From Archilochus colubris (Eukaryota > Chordata > Aves > Apodiformes > Trochilidae), in NCBI GenBank assembly GCA_023079485.1, contig CM041089.1:14523001-14587000 (forward strand): a stretch of 64,000 bases of DNA, read 5' to 3'. Under the pieces are notes generated by a model. It made no database searches, had not been told where the DNA came from, and saw nothing but the letters and a program-made list of their open reading frames with translations. The position numbers were made by a program, and so were the translations under genes. Position 1 is the first letter of the stretch, and every line of letters begins with the position of its first letter. Of the stretch, positions 1 to 13,200 are shown piece by piece.

Positions 1-939
1 GTAAGAGGCTTTTTCCACTCTGATGTCTGTACTTATTTACACTTAGCTGCATAACCTCACAGGCTTTAAAATATTTTACAGCTTAATGACTTTCTACTTA
101 TTTTAATATTACAGCATGTAATATATGTATAAATATAAAATTTATCTCTAGCATATATATTTTATGTATAATAAATAATAATAATTAGTTCACATATTCA
201 ATATATATGAAATATATATTCTAGCCAGTATATATTATATTCTCTATAAATATATAACCTAACGAGTCTTTTCTGCTTTCTTTTATAAGATTCTTGGCAT
301 TATGAAGGTAACCACTTTGAATATATGCCACTTTCTTCATAAGAATCTTACTTAATAGAAGACCTAAAGCTGACTATTTAGTTCTTGGTGTAGTATTGTA
401 TAATTTTCTGGAAATAGATCTCAGAATTTCCCATAGTTACATTGTCACTATAGTGAGTTAACTACAGGAATAATGTAGAAGTGTACTGAGGAATAGAAGG
501 AAACTGTTGAGTTGGTTATTAATTACAATCAGGAAAGATTCCTGAGAACAGTTTTAAACAATCTGAGCATTCCCTCACTCTAGATTTCTTATCTTCAGTT
601 TGACCTTCCATGGTCATTACTTTAAAAAGGGCAGTAATTGCCTTTTGTGTTGTCAGAAGCTGGTCTAAAACTGCTGCCTTTTCAAGCCCCCAGCCCTGCC
701 CCCACCAGAGGAAACGTGGTGAAAGAGTGGAGACTGAGTTTGTAAGAAAAGCTGTACTCATTTCTACATCCTTATTTAGGGTCTTTAGCAAATGAAGCTG
801 CCAGATGAATTGGTGGCTCCAGCAGAAGTCAACAGTTTCCAGTAAAATTATATGCCATTAACTGATAAAAAAGATGCTCCCTTTCTTCTCAGTCCTTTCC
901 AGAGATTTTTCAGTTATATTAAAGAGTATTCCTGCATAC
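1..939. other. Mucin intron 30 sequence, AT-rich
   Basis: Intronic DNA 3' of exon 30. No further exon with mucin cysteines or a PTS pattern is visible. Positions about 118-262 are a TA-rich stretch of imperfect ATAT repeats. Small ORFs at 519-795 on both strands show no recognisable domain. Confidence 0.5.
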
Positions 940-1263
940 CTGGAGGAGTAGTTTTGGGCTGAATTGTAGAAAATGAAAGTGTAGGTGTTGTAGTGAGGCC
1001 ACATTTAAGGATATCTCTGTTTATTGTCCCGTTGACATCACAGGTTGCACTGAAACACCATCCAATTCCATCTGTGGTGTTGTAGATTGTTTCACCATAT
1101 TTATAGCTCTTCCCTTCATAAACACAGTGGCATGCTGGAATACACAAGTTTTTTGTCAGGCATCTATGAAAAGATAATATCCAGTATTTCATTTTCTTAA
1201 TAATTCTTAGCTGTCTTACCTTTGGCATCATACTTGCACTTTAAACCTTCTGATGTGCATTCA
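940..1263 (-). CDS. MUC5AC: Mucin exons 29-30: E3 module and start of PTS domain
   Basis: Exon 29 (1220-1263) reads [15 protein letters not shown] and exon 30 (940-1134) reads [19 protein letters not shown] followed by [18 protein letters not shown]. Its end turns Thr/Ser/Pro-rich ([18 protein letters not shown]), the first part of the O-glycosylated domain. The acceptor used is TTCCAG at 1135-1136. A nearer-to-exon-29 AG at about 1165 would put a stop in frame. The next exon lies beyond position 1. Confidence 0.82.
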
Positions 1264-4200
1264 CTGAAAGAAAAACATTTAAAATCACATTTTTGTACAA
1301 TGCAGTAATTTGATTAGTCAGTTTTCTGCCAGATACTAGCATTAAAAGACAAGACAGTATATTTGTCTTTTATCCTTGAATGTCCTGTTCATGTTGGCTT
1401 TGTTTCTGCCAAAACAAGGATTCAAAAATCCTTCTTTATATTAATCCTTCTTTATATTAAACCCAAATGTATAAATAGAAGTAAAGCTAGATATTATGCA
1501 AAGCTACAAGTAGCAGACTTCCTTAAGACTTTTGTCATTCTTCTGTACAGCTTTCCTTGCATTTACAATGTTTTCTTATTAAAGACTCCATAAACACTTG
1601 AAGCAATAGAAGAATGTACTAAAATCCTTGGAAGCAGACCCCTATTTAGTATCTATACTCCTAGAAAGAATATTTTTCTTACCATAGGAATGGGAAAGAT
1701 AGAAAGCTTGTTTATAAAATAGTCTTTCTATCCTTGTTGCATCTTGTGAGGATTTACAGCATGATCAGGAACAAGTTCAACAGAACATACAGACATATGA
1801 GAACCAATAATGTAGGAAGAAAACTGGCATTTGATAATAAATGATTATTTTTATATGGTCAGCATAAACTAGTCTGGTCATGTAAGAGAAATATGCAATT
1901 TCCTGTTGTTTTGATTGTTTTTCCTTGTCCATGAGCTGGCTGGTATGGTAAGTCTTACCATAACTGACATTCATCCCTTCTGTATATCTTTCCCTCTTCA
2001 GTATCATAACAGTCACAGAGACTGACACACTTCATCTGGTCCTCATGAAAATATGGTTTGTCTGGTGGGCAGTTAGGGTAGCAGCCTGCAGGAAGGGAAA
2101 GGTGAGAATGAGATACAGTCAGCAAAAGTTTTATTTGGGCAGAATTTATTTGCAGGTCTTGTTTTCAAGAGTTGTAATTTCTAAAACTTAATTTTTCCTA
2201 ATAATTCTAGGAAGTAATGCAAGGTACTAGCATCAGCAGAGCCCAGCCACAAGGACTCAATCCTTGAGATGCTTTTAACTCTGGTTACCCAACTCTCTCT
2301 ATTCATGTGGATGCAATGATATTGAAGAAAATTGACCAGTTGATGGGGGAAATACATTCCTGTAAAGACCATGAGAAATACAACAAAATGTACCCACTTA
2401 AAGGTACTTGAAACTCTTTTTACCTTCTAAACCTGGCAAATCATTGAGGCATTTTCCACTTGGATTCCTACAGGTCTTCATACAGGATGCTCCACAGGGC
2501 TTATAGTGCCATTCACATTCCCCTTGGTGATTGTAGTAATCACAGAACAGTGCTAAGGAGAAACAGAACTTTAGACATGTTCAGAATTAAACAGAACAAA
2601 AAAAGAGCTTTTTTTGACTCGTGTTTGTTCATCACATCCCTGCAATGCTGCTTGAACAGTCTTGAAAACTGCAAAGTAATAGGTGACCATCAAACCAGCT
2701 TGGTGTGAAAAGGCTCCTCAGGAAGTTAATGCCTATGTCTGAGATACTCATGGTGTGTGCTCAGAGGCAGCAGCAAGGCACTGTACATTGTGCTGTGCTC
2801 TCAGAAGAAGTGTTTATGACATAAAACTCACGACAGATTGTTGGGGTTCTCCAGGCTATGCAGACACCAACTTCATTACATGCTTGGGCATAGGCAGCTA
2901 CTGCTGTGCAAAAGCAGTCACAGTCTCCTCCAGTGTCACAGGCACAGGCATCTGTCACACATGCTTGGTAATATTGTGCTGGTTCAACCTGTTATTAAAA
3001 AGAAACATAATACTATATATCTTGCTTTCTAAATTCACTCTCAGCTTTACTACATCAGTAATTTTGTTTCTATACACTGTTAAAGAGCAGAAGTGATTCC
3101 AGATGACACATCCAAATAACTTACTGATAGATTTTCAGACACCATACCTGTGTCCTAGTGGAAGATTAGGCTGGTGTTCTCAAGCAGTATTAGGTAACTG
3201 CACTTGAAAATGAAGGTGTCTGCCAGTGGAAAGAACTGAGGAAGAGCATAGAGTCACCCTGCCTCATTAGATGTGTACTTAGTGCCAGACAAAGGCTATG
3301 CTGACCCTTCATTATTGTTTCATCAAACTGTTGTTCTCTACATGGCACATGAGAGTTCTTACTCAAGTCACACTACAATAATACACATGGTAATTATCAA
3401 ACTATTATTCTTTTATAATAGCTCAGTATTGCCTATGAACTAAATATGGTTTTATTTCTTATAACTAGGCACTAAAAATCTCTCCCAGTCAGTTTTATTT
3501 AGAATGAAGTTTTCCTTACACAATTCAAAGTGAAACTTGCAGATGGATGAGGCATGCATGTTAAAATGTAGGAAGAGAACAGCTTCAATAATACACAGAT
3601 CTGCAGTAAGCATCTGCCCTGGTAGTACCTGAGAGTGACAGGCAGCAAAGACATTGCTGTTGATGATGCTGCACTGCCTCTCTGACCAGGATTTTCGATA
3701 TGGGTTGGTAGAACATGGTTCCTGTATGCTGTAAGCATCAGGACATGTAGAGGATACTTTCCAGCTGTTTCCAAACTCTAGGACATTCTCTACCACAGAC
3801 TGACTCCTTGTAGTGAAGTCGTTGATGCCATTGCCATCATAATTTCCACAGAGGCCACAGACCTGGCCCTGCAAAAGAAAGTAAGTAAAATAATAATGGA
3901 TGTGAGAAAACTTTAAACATCAGAGACCGAAAGAATACTTGAAATTCAGCCCTTAGAATGCTGCCTTTACATTCTAACACTGCTGAACATTGCCATCCTG
4001 TGTTTCCTCAGCATCATAACACGACTCTGGGCTAGAAGGGTACTGCTGTTGACTTTTCTTCTTCTAAATCTCAACAGTAAAACCATCTTTATTATTGTAA
4101 CCTTCTGTCTTTGAGGTATGTCCTTTCATTTTAGCCTTATTTTATACAACAGAGGTATATATAAAAAACAAAGCTGTTATAAATACTTCCAGTCCAGACA

Positions 4201-7200
4201 CACAGTCTGCTTACTATTGTGACTGATGACAGGTAAGAAATAAGTGACATTTTCCTTCCACATTCAGAAATATTCCTCATTCTAAATGTATGGATTTGTA
4301 AAGCTTTTAGGCTATAATATGATGCTATTCTTTCTACATAAATCTAAGGTGCATACTTTCTATATTACTACTATTTTTATCAAATGCCCGTGGGTGAGGC
4401 AGCAAAAGAACCTATGATACTGAAATAAACTTGTATATCTGGTTATAAATTGCATTTAATTTATATACTTCATTGAAATGCCACCATAGTATACAATAAG
4501 ACAGCAAATTCCTACAGTTTAGTACTTATATAGCCTGTTCTAGGAGAGGCTGCATGGCAACATGAATACATTTTCTTTATCACCTATGTAGATGTAGATA
4601 TATGCTTGGAAAATACCCAGTTGCTTTTTACAAGAGGCTTTCACTTTCTTGTTCTTGAAGTGTGATAATTTGTATGTCAATGAGAACCAGAAACCATGGA
4701 TTACTGACAAGATTAAGACTACTCAGTTGGTTTCTACACATGTAGCTATGCAATTTTAATAAGGTCTGATAGCCCTAATGAACGTTTCACTGGGTGATTT
4801 TAACAAAGTCAAGTCCAAAAAAGCAGTTTGCCAGCTCAAGTTCTGTCAGGCCACAAAGGCACCAAATGCTGCCTCCAGAGCTCAGGATGGTAATGTGGCT
4901 CCCTGAGGCACAAGACTGAAAACCAGTATGAGATGTCCTGCAGGAATGCTACAGACATCACCTGTTTGAGATCTCAGCAGAGTCTCAACAAAATTCATAC
5001 CCCAACCAAATCTGGACTGTGAATTGTCACTTAACTGTTAGTTCTGTACCTTAAAATCAGGGCTGAGCTTGATGAAGATGCTGGTTTTCTTGTCCCACAT
5101 GAGGATCAGTCCACCTGTGGTCTCTATCACCAGGTACATACCCATATAGCGGACTGTGTATGGCACCTCATGATTTTCTCCTCTCTTTACCACACTGAAA
5201 TGTTCCTCACCAAGTATCAGTTCATAGCCCTGAGACAGGAAGAAAAGGTGATCAGAAATCAACTCAGTAGCTGCAGCTGTGCTCTACAAACAATTGTTCT
5301 GCTTTTGAGAGGACTACAAATAGTTTATACAGTGAGAAAAAAAATCCAAATGTAGTGAGTAAAAGCTATATAGTTCAAATCTCAGGTTCCTGGAACAGTA
5401 TTTTAATTGGGTTAGGAGAAAAAAAACCAAAAGTGTTTTGGTAGTCATGGGGGAACTGCATTGCACAGAATAAAATAATCTTCTGACACGACAGACTAAA
5501 TTTCTGCTAAAGACAATGATTTTGTCCAAGAGGAGTAGAATATAAAGTGGAAAATGAAAATACACAAAACTGGTAATCTCTTCCAAATATTTCACTTGAA
5601 TTGGTTTTAATCTTAATTTACAAGTTAATTGGCTTTTTAAACTTTTTTTCCAGCTTCTCCCAAGCTCTGAACATACACGGAATAAAACTGGTCTATATGC
5701 AAAACCTTCTTACCTCTAAGAAAACTTTAATAGATTTTGAGCAAGTTGTCCCAGTGTTGCCACAGGGAATATTTTCAGTGATAACCCTGAAGGTCCCATT
5801 GGCTGTGCTGCTCTTCCCACAGTGGTCCTGGGTAGAGAATAACATTAAAAAATATATTATTTTTGTAGACATGTTCAAGGTTACAGCTCATTTATGATTG
5901 CTAACAATCAGTACCTGAACTAGAGTGTATTCACAGTTCCCATTGAAGCTGAACCTTTTGTCATCAAAGGTATTATAATGACCATCTCCATAAACAGCAC
6001 AAGTCCCCAGACATGGATCATTGGTGCATTCCCACTTCCTGTTTTTGCATACACTAGGAATGAGAATAAAACATTTTAATAACATTACAACTCACTGGTT
6101 TTCTTGTGTGACACAATCCAACAACTCGGGATTTGTTTGGCAACTCATGCCTGGTAAATTTTATGTTGATTCTGGAGTTAAAATAAGTCTTTTACATTTT
6201 TCATATAAAGAATCACTGTTTTGCTACTAACTGCAAAATAGGGTTGTACTTAATGAACACTATTGTCCCAAAGGTTTCTCCCCATTCTGTGCTTTGGCCA
6301 TCTGCCTACATCAAAAAACCATACTCATACTCTTTAATCCAAAGCTAAAAGATCCATCAGTTGATGAAAAATGCAATCCAATTCTTTCCTCAGTGCTGTA
6401 CAATTTAAGATCTTTAGAAAGGCAAGTGATGGAAAAAAGGAAACATTTACCAGGTGTTACAGTCAACACTGAGCTTTTCCCCAGGCTGATACATGGCTTC
6501 ATTGTGAATACAGGGACATTCCTGCTCAGGAATACATCCACCATTCCCATCCAACACAAGCCCAGCTGGGCACACACAGCCAGATACACACTGTGTGCTA
6601 TACTGTAAAGTGAAGAGAAAGATATAATTTCAGAATATAGTAATCACAGTAGAAAAAAGGAAGATTAAATTCTCAGAAAATGTCTTTATGTTGTCTTATT
6701 GCATCCCAGCTCTATTGGAAAAAGACTGAAGTACTTATATAGGACAAATGAACAAGAAGTAAGTTATTAACCATTATTTTAATTTAAAATGTTAAAGTTA
6801 AATGTTTTATGTATGCCAGTGCTGATTTCTCTGCTGGGGTCTATGAAATGTGAAATACATTGAATCTTAAGTTTTGCTCTGTGTTAGCTGAAGAAGTCTT
6901 GTATTTTTTAGTGGGTGACTTGGGATTGAATGGAGCTTTAAAAAGAAAACAATTCCCATGTCTCATATGGTATTTATCTGCAAAATGTGATGTAGGTACC
7001 AGGCACCTGGGTGGAGTAATCCAATGAGGTGTGTAAGAAGCTCACAGTGGCATCGTGGTATGAGAAACAATGGTTTCTCCTAGCCAGTAACTTTCTCTTA
7101 AAGAAGTACAGTGTATGGTAGAGCCATGGTTGGTCTGGGGGTTTTTTAGCCCTAAATTTCATTAATTTGACTAATTAGTGTTACCTGCAGTCACTTGAAG

Positions 7201-10200
7201 AAAGGTAAACACTAGCCTCGATAATTAAATTGGATATTACTTTATTATATTCTGGTCTAAAGGTCCCAGTGTTAATGTTTCATAACATAGTTTCAGGCTT
7301 TTGCTGCAAGAACAAAGCATCTGTGTTGTAGATTTGGAGAAGATCAGATAGATCAGCACCAAGAGCACAGACAACACCCAGAAGGAGCATTTCATCCAGC
7401 CATGACATACTTACACACTGCATATCCAGAGTCTGGCAACTTTTTTGGCATTCTGCTCCAGTTGTTCCTGCAGTGGTGTTTCTACAGTTGAAGTAGACCA
7501 TGGGAGATTCACAGACTACAGGAATGAAAGAAGTAAGAGCAGAGAGAAACAGCACAGGGTTTATCCCACAGCTGAAGCCATTAAAACCAACTAGAAATTC
7601 TTGGGAAATTGAATATCTGAGCTGGTAGAGACGGTTATCACTATTCAATCTGCACAAAAGTTCACTTTAGAGCACTTAGTTCCCCAAAACTGGACAGTAT
7701 TTCAGAAAAATAATATTTATGAGAAAGGTTCTATCATTAACCTAGATTTACTCCTGCCTTTTTTGATAATTGAAAGAGAAATACTTCTATTATTTGAAAA
7801 ATCTGCTAGGAAAAATCAATTCTATCAACTATTTTCGTCCAAAACCTGGCACAGAGGAGAAGATATGTGAAACATTTATTTATTTATTTATTTATTTTTA
7901 CCTGGAGTTGGATTGGGTGATCCAATGCAATTCAGTCTTCCCTGAATGCAAGTGCTGTAAGAGAGAGAAATTTTGGGGTTTTTCTTTTCAAGCCGTGTAT
8001 TAAGACTGAGAGCTACTTCTCTCTTGTGAATCAGAATTTTTGAAGGAATTCCAGAATGTTTTGCAGTTTAAGGAAAAAGAATCCCTCAATACCACTACCA
8101 GTGCTGCTTTCATATGATAACCATAATTGCTTAAATGGAAAAACATAGCCCAAAATGAGTGTATGTCTGTGCTTGGTACTTATTTGTCATAAGATCTCTC
8201 CTTGCTGGTGTTATTCTAATTTTATGCTTGAAAAATCATGGAATTAAATAGAAAATTCTCTGTCAGTCTGGAAATATCACAGAATCACGTAGGCTGGAGA
8301 GGATCCTTAAGATAACCAAGCCCAGCAGTAAAATTAACACTGCCAGATCCACCACTTGTCCCAGAGCACCACATCTACATGTCTTCAAAATACCTCTGGA
8401 GATTGCGACTCAACCATTTCCCTGGCCAGTCTGTTCCAGTGCCTGACAACCCTTTCAGTAAAGAATTTTTTTCCTAAAATGCAATCTAAAGCTCCCCTGG
8501 CACGATTTGAGGCAGTTGGTGTAGAGGGATGTTTACTGTTTTCCTTTGGATTCTAAGTCTTTCATTCTGCTCCCCATCCTGTCTTCCATCTCAGGGAAAT
8601 ATGTAACATTCTTAAAAGCTGAAAATAAAGCTGAAAAAATGAGAGAGGGTTGTTTTGAACTTCAGGCAAGGTAGGGTGAATCCAGTTTAAATCTAGCAGA
8701 TTTCATTGGGAAAGGATGGACACTATTGCTTGAGTGCTTTGCAAGAGACTTACCACACCAGCCCATTTTCATGGACAGCTTCTCCCAGTGAAATGGGAGA
8801 TCCCCTGAAGTAGCAGGGACACTCAGCAGCAGGCACACATTTGCCACTCTGATCCAGGTAGGTTCCATTTACACAGGTGCAGCCATCCACTGGGACAAAC
8901 TTAATGCTGCATGTGACATCAGGCTCACTCAGAGACCGACAGGTGGGTTGACAGGATGAGATGGTGTAGCTGTAGCTTAGGGTTTCTGGGCATGAGGTGG
9001 TGTATTTTGCTGGAGAGAGGAAAAGAGAATAGGTTTGTTAATTCCAGATGGTGATTTCTGGTGGGAAAAAAAAGCAGTAGAAATAATATGTAAATAATAT
9101 TGTACACCTCAGCCTATATTGCATCTTTCATGTAAATGTATTTCTGAATAACTCCAGAGTTGGACCTGAAAAGTTACTGTACATCTGGAATAAATGATAG
9201 ATGCAAAGAAGTAAATATTTTTTCAAATGGGATTTGGGAAAGAAACCTTCATTTGGGGCTGCCAATCCTTGCCAAGACTTCTAAGCCTTTTGAAGCATGA
9301 GACAAGATGTCTCCCTAAATGTCTCCTGGTATGCTGGAAACAGACCTCCTGGATTAGTGGAACCCTAATTAGTAAAATTTGTCTTCAGAGACCTTTCATT
9401 TGCAAGCATTCTGATTAGTTGTGCTGGTATTGTTTTTCTTACATGTCACATGCTCTCTACAATAACTTGTGTTACATAAAGTTGTAGTGGAATCACAAGT
9501 TGCACATCAATAGGTTGGAGGCACTTCCATAGCAGCAGTCTCTTTCCTAATCAAATTATAGTTCTTTTTTATTCCTATTCACTCTGCCAGAAATGGACTG
9601 ACTGGAAGGGAACAGCAGAGAATTACTTCCAAGGATTCACTTAACAATATCCCTTGTTCAACACTTGCTATATGTGTCTAGAAATTGGTATAAAATTACC
9701 TCTGATGAACAGTTTTTACTGATGTGTGTTCTTAGGGAAGGGTACAGTGAGGTGTACTCACAGCAGACATCATCCCTCCAGCCAGGCAGCAGGATTCCTT
9801 TGGCAGCACAAGCTCTCACATAGGAAGACAGGGCTGCACACAGACAGTCCTCACTATTTTCACAGTTACATGTGTCAAACATGCAGTTCTATGAAAGCAG
9901 AGAAAAATCAAGTCTCAGCACTGGTTATATTGTTGATCTTGAAAAAAAATGTTATCTTTCTAGTCTTATGCATTAATCCTTTTTCAGATATAGACAACAC
10001 TAACATAGCTTTGTCACTTTCCAGTCTTTGCCCAAGTTTCCCCACAGAGAATGAAGGTAACACAGCTGCCTTTCACTTGCAAGCAACTCAGGATCTTGAA
10101 GCCAAGACTGACAATTGAAGTAAGGTAATGTTATAATACAAACAGAAACACGTGGTGAAAGAAGGAAGTACTGCAGTACAGAAATGGAAATGCAGACACT

Positions 10201-13200
10201 GAGTAAAGAGGAGACATAGCTGGAACTGTCTTCTTCTGTCAGCTAATTGTAATGATCCTGTTTCTGTTGTTTCTAAAAGGAAAGTACCGTGTGGTAAACA
10301 GAGGGATTCACTGCATTGTGACAATCAGCAAAAGGTCCTTTGCTGTCAGTTAGTAGTCCACACCAGTGCTGAGCATATTTTTCTGTGAAGAGAACAAAAA
10401 AAAATACACATGAACTTTAACCTTCATATTTCATTAGTCACAAAACCACTCTGCCCTGCTCTGTGAATTCAGTTCTGAAATTACATCGAATGTCTCCTGT
10501 CTTTTTATTCAGCTTGTGGGCAAAGGTTCCTAAAACCATAGGAAGAGAATTAATAAATTCTCTTGCTGAAGAGAATTAGTAAAAGATTTCTAAAGATACT
10601 TCTGCAGTCCACTCCTCTGACACCAAGTTGTCAGCTTAGACATCCTCTGTTTTCAATGACCACATGGCTCCCTTCAGTTACTGCTATGTTTCTGTGACTC
10701 TTTGTTACTTATCCCTAGTGCTTTCAATTTGAATATTTGTTTCTGATTGCAGATTCATGTTTTTATCACATATAGAAGTTTTTATTCTCTTCTCATTGCT
10801 TTCCAACAGATGTGTTTTCTGCACAGATGAGCTAAAAAGAAAACAAACCCAAGAACAAGTTCTAAGGAGCACCCACCATTTTCAATGCTGAGAGCACAAG
10901 GGTTCTCAAAACTCTGCTGGATATTAGGGCACGAAGCCTGAGTTTTCCATGTATTTGCAAATGCTGTTGCTGTCCCTTCAATGATTCCACTTATAGCCTT
11001 GAAGTCATCAGTCTGGATATTATTGAAATTTCCACAGAGCCCTGTTGAAAAACAGTGAAAAGTTTACATTGCTCACACTGGACAAAAGACATGAAGGAAA
11101 GTGCTCCTATCCAGCAATCACTTACCACAGGTCTGGTTTTTGAAAACAGGATCCAGGCGCACAAAGACCTGCATGATGGGGATGGTCTGGATTTCAAGGT
11201 GGACACCAAAGTTTGTCTGAATGATGGCAAAGAATGATGAAGGTCTGAACACGGTGACATTAGCTACAGATGAAAAACAGAATGGTCACTTTCTGAGTGA
11301 AGTCAAATGCTGGAAATGGTGCATCACTATTCTTTCTGAATTTCTCTTGCCATTTTTGGAAACTCTGAGGTGAAATCAAATCTTTATTGGAAAGGAATAA
11401 AAAACAAATCAAAATTTGTGATATAGAATGTGCTTGGAGCTAACAAGACGTTGACTTTATTTGCTGTCTCAGCATTAAGCAGTTGGAGATTGTTCCTTCC
11501 AAGGAAACAAGAAAGGAAAACTATGGCACTGGGCATTAAAAAGAATACTTCTATATTTATTCCTAAGCTTCCTTGGATATAGAGGTAAAATAAGCAGATC
11601 TGGAGGCCAGAGATACTGCATAGAATCGTTAGTTATTAAACAGAGGGTAAAAATCCAATTTTTATTTGAGGAAGTGTGGGCACAAGACTGGTAAGTTAAA
11701 AGCAAACAAACAAAAAAAAGAGAGGTAGAAGAGGTAAACAGTTGCTTTCTGTGTTCAATTATTTTGACTGTGTGAAGGAAGTAAACCTTACAGCAATCAA
11801 AACAGGAGAGTGGAAATGCTGGGTTTTTTCTGTTTGAATTTTTGCCTGTGCTGGTTCTCTCTCCCATTTCTTTATGAAACCAAACTTCCTACTTCAAAAG
11901 TATTTGTGTGACTTAAGGAATACCCTGAAGAGAAGTTCTGGGTGTGTGGATTCTGAATAGCTCTCAATTCTTTTATCTTTCATAGTTTAAGAAAATGGAT
12001 TGCTGTAGAAAAAAATACCTGCTGAGATGGGCAGCTGGGTGTAGATGGAGTTCACAAACACAGCACCATCCCTTTTGACCTCAATCAGCTGATAAGGAAG
12101 AGGAAAAAGAGGCAATTGTGTAAGGATAACTCTAAACCAAAAAGTAACAATGGTAATGACTCCAGTGATATTAATCAAAAAGATATTAAAATTAGAAGGA
12201 AAGCTTGTAGTGATTTCATCTACTCCCTCTTCCCACTTCCCTCTTTACTAATTTTCCCCTCCATAAAGAATTATTTTCAAAGAGGCATTCTCAGCTCCTG
12301 AGGGAGTTACATCATCTTGGATGCTCTGAACACCTCTTTATGATGAATTACATCTTTTACTGTTTTACTTACAACCAGCCTAAAAACTCGTGGTTTTTCC
12401 CACCTAATTGGTAGAAAATAGCTTTTTTTCAGCTTCGTGAGTACAATGTTCTCCTTAATGAGCTTCCACAAAGCCTCATTTATGGATGATCTAATTTTCC
12501 AAACACAACAAAAACATTAATTTAAAATAACATATACTTACCACGTATGTTGATCATCTGAGATAAAATTAAATTCCCTGACTGATTATTATGGGTTCCC
12601 TGACCCATATCTTTAATATCAAATCCCCATACTTATTCTGCATTCTTACAGTTTCTCCTTTGTTGATGTTGAGGGTCACTGTGTTTAAGCAGGTCTCAGT
12701 GTCTGTTAGGCCACATTTGCGTAGCTCTGCCAGGATGGTGAATGTTTCATCTGTGCAGTGCTAAAAAAAAAAAAACCAAAACAAGAAATCCCAGTTACTT
12801 GATGAGAGGCAAAATACAGAAACTTTCCCTGTAAAATTTACTCTCAACTCTGAGAAGTATTTCTGTTTCTGGAGAAGATCCAGGCTCTCCCAAATCCTAG
12901 AGCTTCTTGGGCTAAAATTTCAGTTTTGTCTTTTGTAATAATAAGAACAATAAGAGTATTAGAAGCCAGTTTTGGATTTTATTGAGGATATCCATTTTTG
13001 GAGGGTTTATTCACGCCTGCTTCTACTGTGTGATTCAGTTCTACTGTTTCTCTCATCTTTCTGTAGCTGGTATCAACACTAGACAAAAATCTCAAACAAA
13101 ACATTTTTCAGGAGAACAGCAATAGAAAACTTTTGGGGTTTTTTTCATTATTACATTGCTGTAATAAAATATTTTATTATAATTAACTTTTAATTTTTCT

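Noticed and set aside
519..795. Possible further mucin exon 3' of exon 30
   Set aside because: Neither strand shows CysD or PTS features; no acceptor in phase 1 with mucin-like sequence.
1135..1231. Upstream extension of the ORF containing mucin exon 30
   Set aside because: The extension is intron; an AG at about 1165 would give a frame with a stop after exon 29, while the AG at 1135-1136 gives the conserved ACHCVYEGK.
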